In this document: in pieces, positions 60,348 through 64,000 of the stretch | How positions within the stretch are numbered: the stretch's first letter is position 1 | Layout of the letters: every line of letters starts with the position of its first letter | From: Glutinoglossum americanum | Taxonomy: Eukaryota > Ascomycota > Geoglossomycetes > Geoglossales > Geoglossaceae | Assembly: GCA_020080175.1 (NCBI GenBank) | Contig: JAGHQL010000009.1 | Location: 180,773-244,772 of the forward strand | DNA length: 64,000 nucleotides | Direction of reading: 5' to 3' | Notes under the pieces: model-generated | Seen by the model: the letters and a program-made list of their open reading frames with translations, nothing else | Databases searched by the model: none | What the model was told of the DNA's origin: nothing | Made by a program: the position numbers and the translations under genes

Positions 60348-61200
60348 TTGGTTGAAATTTGCATGCGTGCACTCGCACAGGCAACCGCCTTGCCCTTGCC
60401 GGACGCCTTGTCCCTTGAGGTCAATACTTGCACTTGCATCGGGCAAACATGCGCGCAGATCCGCAGAGCTCGCCGGGGGAGACCGATTCTCAGACGTATA
60501 CAAATGATGCGGTGCATCCTGAGAACTGTTTCTCTCCCCCACGCTGGCGAGTGGCGGTGTCGTTAGGCATCCGCCAACCCTAAATTTGGAGAGGGTTTTT
60601 TCTTTTTTTTTTCTTTTTTTTTTTTGGCAGAATGACGACTTCAATCCTTGAATGTCTCAAGAGACCTGGGTCCGATTAGCACCTCGAGCGAAATCTCTCG
60701 TTCCAAAGCTCCTTTGTAACATTAGGCACGGTCGGGGGAGTTTTTTGGTTTATTTTTATTCGTCCTTGATTTTTTCTAATTTCTTGTTTTTTTTGTTCCT
60801 CCTCTCCCCAACCCAACGCATATCATCTATCATTTCGGGTGGGCATTTATTTTTTATTTTTTTTTATTATTTTAATTTTTTTTTTGGGTGGGCCATTCCG
60901 GTGTGTTTTTTAGTCACGGCAATAGAAATACCCCCTCCCGTCGAAAAGAAAGAAAGTGTCCTATGATCGAATAAAGGGCGATGCCGAGAAAGTTACACGT
61001 AGAGTGCGTAGTAGTGGCCCGACCAGAAACCAGCTGGGTAGGATAGGACCCTTTTTTTTTCCTCCCTTCTTATTCCCCGGGGGGTTTCGCCATGTCTCAT
61101 CCGAAGTTTTTTTTCTTTTTTCCCTACGGGGTACGATACATCATGTCATGTCGTGTGTACCACGGCAAGCACGACAAAGCATCCGTCGTCGGTACACCCG

Positions 61201-61226
61201 CACACACACACACTCTCTCTCTCTCA
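61201..61226 (+). repeat. Dinucleotide microsatellite (CA)n(CT)n
   Basis: A CA run passes directly into a CT run, read directly from the sequence. Confidence 0.9.
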
Positions 61227-61525
61227 CCTCCAGCGGGCCTTGTACGCGCGGAGAGAGGCAACAGGGTGTGCACATGTACATATATATACATGGGTACTCT
61301 AAGTCGTATAACCCCCCCCCAAAAATAAAAATAAAATAAAAAACAATCGTACCCGCCTACGGGGATGGCGGTGTGTCTGGAGATGTGTGTGTCGAGTTTT
61401 GGTAGAAAAGCGTAGAGTAAGACGGACTGAGATATGATAGAGTAGAGCGGGGATAGGGACATCTCTACCCGCTCGGGAGGGGGATGCCGGGCTCCGGATC
61501 TCAGCCCGTGGGGTTTTTTTTAATC

Positions 61526-61603
61526 ATAATAATAATAATAATAATAAAAGAAAGAAAGAAAGAATAAAAGAGAGGTTTTATTTTTATTTTTATTTTTATT
61601 TTG
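61526..61603 (+). repeat. Compound microsatellite (AAT)n, (GAAA)n, (TTTTA)n
   Basis: AAT units, then GAAA units, a short spacer, and then about five TTTTA-type units follow one another within 80 bases. Confidence 0.85.
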
Positions 61604-61681
61604 GTTTCTGGGAGACCTATCGGTATTTGTTTTTTATCCGTTTGTTCCTCCGTTTCCTTCTCGCTGGCGCGGAGCGGCCGG

Positions 61682-61756
61682 AAAAAAAAAAAAAAAAAAA
61701 CGCCCCGGGGATATGCGCGTGCTGGGGCCTTTTCTTTCTTTTCTTTTCTTTTTTTT

Positions 61757-61813
<57 letters not shown>
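61682..61813 (+). repeat. Poly-A run and 55-nt poly-T run
   Basis: An uninterrupted A run (61682-61700) is followed by T-rich sequence and a pure run of 55 T (61759-61813). The length of such a run is prone to sequencing error. Confidence 0.85.
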
Positions 61814-61973
61814 CCCCTTGGACGCTGCGGGAGAAGAGGGAAGGAGGTTCGCGGGCGGTGGTTTGGATTGGGTCTGGTTTGGTCTTGTGCCTTGGTATGC
61901 AATATCCACGGGGGGTTTTTACGTATTCCCCCCCCCCCGTATTCGCACGAAACAGGCTGCGTGGGTGTTTGTT

Positions 61974-62000
61974 GGTGTGGTGTGGTGTGGTGTGGTGTGC
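61974..62000 (+). repeat. Pentamer repeat (GGTGT)n
   Basis: About five perfect GGTGT units. Confidence 0.9.
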
Positions 62001-62360
62001 AGCCAGGTTTCCCGCGCATGACGCACAGGCCGTTCGGGCTCGCCCCGTTTGGGGTCTATTCTCCGTTCTGGTGTGGAGATAAGCCTTTTTTTTTTTTTTT
62101 TCCTTCTCTCGCGGTGGATTGAGGTTTTTTTATTTTATTTTATTTTCTGTTTACCGTAGGGAATGAAGGAAGGAAGGGAAGAGGGAAGGAAAGAGGGAAT
62201 AGGCGGACGAGTTTGCTCGATTGGCTAATTGGCGTCGAGATACAACACGATACGACATTCTGGGGTTCCCGAATGCAAAGGGCGACGTGCGTCATCGGAG
62301 GCGTCGGTGGCCCGTTTCGTCGTCATTGACCGTTTCAGGGACCAGGAAGTTTGTCGCTGC

Positions 62361-62407
62361 CCTGCCTTGTCCCGCCTTGTCCTGCCTTGTCCTGCCTTGT
62401 CCTGCCT
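62361..62407 (+). repeat. Decamer repeat CCTGCCTTGT, 4.7 copies
   Basis: Four full units, one with a single change (CCCGCCTTGT), and a partial fifth. It lies in the leader or promoter of the peroxidase gene. Confidence 0.9.
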
Positions 62408-62460
62408 CGACGCTTCTCTCCGCCTCTTCTTCTCTCTCCACCTCAACCTCTGCAACAACC

Positions 62461-62515
62461 AGCAACAACAACAACAGCAACAACAGCAACAACAGCAACA
62501 GCAACAGCAACAACC
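62461..62515 (+). repeat. CAA/CAG trinucleotide array in the peroxidase leader
   Basis: About 18 CAA or CAG triplets end roughly 25 bases before the peroxidase ATG. An unspliced frame continues upstream through this array, which would add poly-Gln, poly-Asn or poly-Thr text according to frame; it is more likely a 5' leader. Confidence 0.85.
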
Positions 62516-62539
62516 ACGACTCCGGCGAAACACGCAAAA

Positions 62540-63361
62540 ATGCCCAGAGAAGAAGAAGAAGAAAAAGAGCGAGACGGCTCCTTCTACTCCCTCTCCCACA
62601 CCACCGTAACCGGCGCTCCCTTCCCCTTCCACCCCCTCAAGAACAAAGTGGTCCTCCTCGTAAACACCGCCTCCCTCTGCGGCTTCACCCCGCAGCTCTC
62701 CGGCCTCCAAACCCTCTACCAGACCCTCTCCGCCTCCCACCCGGACCAGTTCCTCATCCTCGCCTTCCCCACCAACCAGTTTGCCTCCCAGGACCCCGAC
62801 CCCTCGCAGTCCATCCAGTCCTTCTGCCAGAAGAACTACGGCGTCTCCTTCCCCGTCCTCGCAAAGTCCGACGTCAACGGCGAGCGCGAGAACGACGTCT
62901 TCCGCTGGCTCAAGGCCCGCAGGAGGGGGCCCATGGGCCTGAGGAGGGTCATGTGGAATTTCGAAAAGTTCCTGGTCGGGAGGGACGGCGAGCTCGTGGG
63001 GAGGTGGGGCAGTCTGACGACCCCGGCGGCGCTGGAGGGCGTTATCTTGAGGGAGCTGGAGAAGGGCCCTCTTCCTCCGGGTGAGGGTGCTGCTACTGCT
63101 ACTACCACCACCACCACCACCACCACCACCACCACTGCGACTGAGGGTGCTGCGAAGGAGGACACCGAGACCGGGTCCCCCCCCAAGCAGTCCTCCTCCA
63201 GCGACACGACCCACAGCTCGAAAACCCTCGTCGGCAACTCCAAAGACGCTCCGACCGCCACCGCAACCGCGAAACCCCTCACCACCACCAGCAGATTCAC
63301 CCTGGGCTCCTGGCTCTCCGTCATAACCCTCGCCTTCTTCGTGACCGCCTTGTTGTTTTAA
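62540..63361 (+). CDS. Glutathione peroxidase-like protein with C-terminal membrane tail
   Basis: An intronless frame of 273 aa from the ATG at 62540 (context CAAAAATGC). Residues ~14-175 are a thiol-type GPx (Hyr1/Gpx3 group): peroxidatic Cys47 in NTASLCGFTPQ, Gln80 in FPTNQF, resolving Cys96 in SFCQKNYGVSFPVL, and Trp139/Asn140 in WNFEKFLV. The usual third cysteine (FPCNQF) is Thr. Family members usually stop near residue 165-175. Here ~100 residues follow: a poly-Thr run (188-199), a Ser/Thr/Pro linker, and the hydrophobic end SWLSVITLAFFVTALLF reaching the last residue. With no signal peptide this reads as a tail anchor that would hold the enzyme on the cytosolic face of an organelle. Third codon positions are overwhelmingly C or G, unlike neighbouring genes. 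Confidence 0.88.
   Translation: MPREEEEEKERDGSFYSLSHTTVTGAPFPFHPLKNKVVLLVNTASLCGFTPQLSGLQTLYQTLSASHPDQFLILAFPTNQFASQDPDPSQSIQSFCQKNYGVSFPVLAKSDVNGERENDVFRWLKARRRGPMGLRRVMWNFEKFLVGRDGELVGRWGSLTTPAALEGVILRELEKGPLPPGEGAATATTTTTTTTTTTTATEGAAKEDTETGSPPKQSSSSDTTHSSKTLVGNSKDAPTATATAKPLTTTSRFTLGSWLSVITLAFFVTALLF
63101..63135 (+). repeat. (ACC)n coding microsatellite
   Basis: ACC triplets encode the 12-Thr run of the peroxidase linker; length variation here would change linker length without a frameshift. Confidence 0.9.
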
Positions 63362-63906
63362 AAACCCCCCAAATTTGGCAAATGGAGTTTGTTATTGTGG
63401 GCTTTGTTATGGCTTACGGCTTACGGCTTACGGCTTAATGGTGTATATTAAATAAAAAAAAACGCCCAACTCGCAGGAGAGGGGAGAGGATAATGTACTC
63501 CTCCCTCCCTGCCCCTTTTATCAATTTAACTTTACGTACGAACGAGAAGAGAGGAGCGAGAGAAGACCAGGTGCGAGAAGCGCGATACCAACCAATCCGT
63601 ATTGAATGAACGAACACCCGTCTGTCTAGCTAGGCGAACCTCGCCATTGCCTCGCCACTCCTAAGGAATACTATCCCAACCCATCCTGCTCTACCCCACA
63701 AAACATTACTCTCTAGTAATAATAATAGTAATAGTAATAGTAATAATAACAACAGCTTCCCAACCGCTCCACCCTCACTCTCCCCCGCATAACAACAACA
63801 ACAACAACAACTGACCACACGCGCAACTCCACCTTGATAACAATATAACAAATACCCTACTGCCCTCTCAACACCTCACCCCCCCCAAAAAAAAAAAAAA
63901 AAAAAT
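63362..63906. other. Intergenic 3' flank of the peroxidase gene, repeat-rich
   Basis: No gene is supported. It holds a GGCTTAC repeat, a TAA/TAG array (63715-63755), an AAC array (63791-63811) and a C run followed by an A run (63880-63905). Confidence 0.6.
63411..63437 (+). repeat. Heptamer repeat GGCTTAC, 3.9 copies
   Basis: Three perfect units plus GGCTTA, just after the peroxidase stop codon. Confidence 0.9.
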
Positions 63907-64000
63907 TCAATTAATAGTACCCAACTCCCCCCTCCCCTCCTCCTCTTCCTCCACAACCATATCCCCAACCCCCTCATCCTCCCCCTCCCCCTCCCCCTCC
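63907..64000 (-). CDS. Possible 3' end of an acidic protein, cut by the window
   Basis: On the minus strand a frame enters from the right edge as Glu-Gly repeats (EGEGEGEDEGVGDMVVEEEE), continues EGRGELGTIN and stops at 63909-63907. Only ~30 codons are visible. The CCCCCT repeat at the edge encodes the Glu-Gly part, so this could equally be a non-coding microsatellite. Confidence 0.3.
   Translation of the reverse strand, partial: EGEGEGEDEGVGDMVVEEEEEGRGELGTIN

Larger units (their letters stand above)
60348..62539. other. 2.2-kb microsatellite-dense intergenic region
   Basis: No coding frame is believable; long frames reported across it are artefacts of homopolymers. It contains T runs near 60601-60625, 60857-60884 and 61759-61813, dinucleotide and trinucleotide arrays, and tandem 5-, 10-bp and CAR-type repeats leading into the peroxidase start. 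Confidence 0.7.

Noticed and set aside
61501-62122. Long frames on both strands across the poly-T region (Phe- or Lys-rich products)
   Set aside because: They are created by homopolymer runs (poly-T reads as Phe, its complement as Lys) with no domain, and they overlap each other on opposite strands.
62225-63214. Minus-strand 329-aa frame opposite the peroxidase
   Set aside because: It is a shadow of the GC3-rich peroxidase gene and its leader repeats; the product is low-complexity Gly/Glu/Cys text.

Overview
The window looks like nuclear DNA of a filamentous ascomycete (Pezizomycotina). About twenty protein genes can be supported. Most are split by short introns (about 40-75 nt) with GT...AG ends. 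Rejoined exons stay in frame and give proteins of the expected family length, for example 353 aa for the G-alpha subunit, 126 aa for Snu13 and 161 aa for the V-ATPase c subunit. A Ste2-type pheromone receptor, a group I G-alpha subunit, WSC/DUF1996 proteins and fungal-type peroxins agree with this. No tRNA, rRNA, CRISPR array or intact transposon was recognised. The class cannot be fixed from the sequence alone.

Layout. 0.5-2.5 kb: secreted DUF1996 + WSC protein (-). 5.6-7.2 kb: FHA-BRCT DNA-damage protein (-). 8.6-9.8 kb: alpha-pheromone receptor Ste2 (+). 10.3-13.2 kb: two disordered proteins (+). 15.5-17.5 kb: F-box protein (+). 17.5-21 kb: gene-poor, with an AT-rich island. 21-25.8 kb: Pom1-like DYRK kinase (-). 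26.8-28.4 kb: Pex23/Pex24-family dysferlin-domain peroxin (+). 30.3-31.4 kb: serine/proline-rich protein (-). 32.3-32.8 kb: Snu13 (-). 33.3-34.2 kb: V-ATPase c subunit (+). 35-36.6 kb: NAPE-PLD-type phospholipase D (+). 38.2-41.6 kb: DUF4238 protein with a long repeat tail (+). 41.6-44.9 kb: gene-poor. 44.9-45.6 kb: Pex4-type ubiquitin-conjugating enzyme (+). 46.2-48.6 kb: divergent pair PTPA (-) and exosome Rrp46 (+). 48.9-49.8 kb: Smr-domain protein (-). 51.5-52.9 kb: G-alpha (+). 54.2-56.6 kb: SMUBP-2/Hcs1 helicase (+). 58.2-60.3 kb: coiled-coil disordered protein (+). 62.5-63.4 kb: glutathione peroxidase with a tail-anchor-like C terminus (+), inside DNA packed with microsatellites. An acidic reading frame runs off the right edge.

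Most genes are unrelated housekeeping loci. Three links are worth noting. Ste2 and G-alpha belong to one signalling pathway, although they lie about 42 kb apart. Pex4 and the Pex23-family protein both serve peroxisomes. The FHA-BRCT protein and the Hcs1 helicase both concern DNA maintenance. The features least explained by known families are the membrane-tailed peroxidase, the roughly 26-residue repeat array on the DUF4238 protein, and the possible CaaX terminus of the Smr protein.
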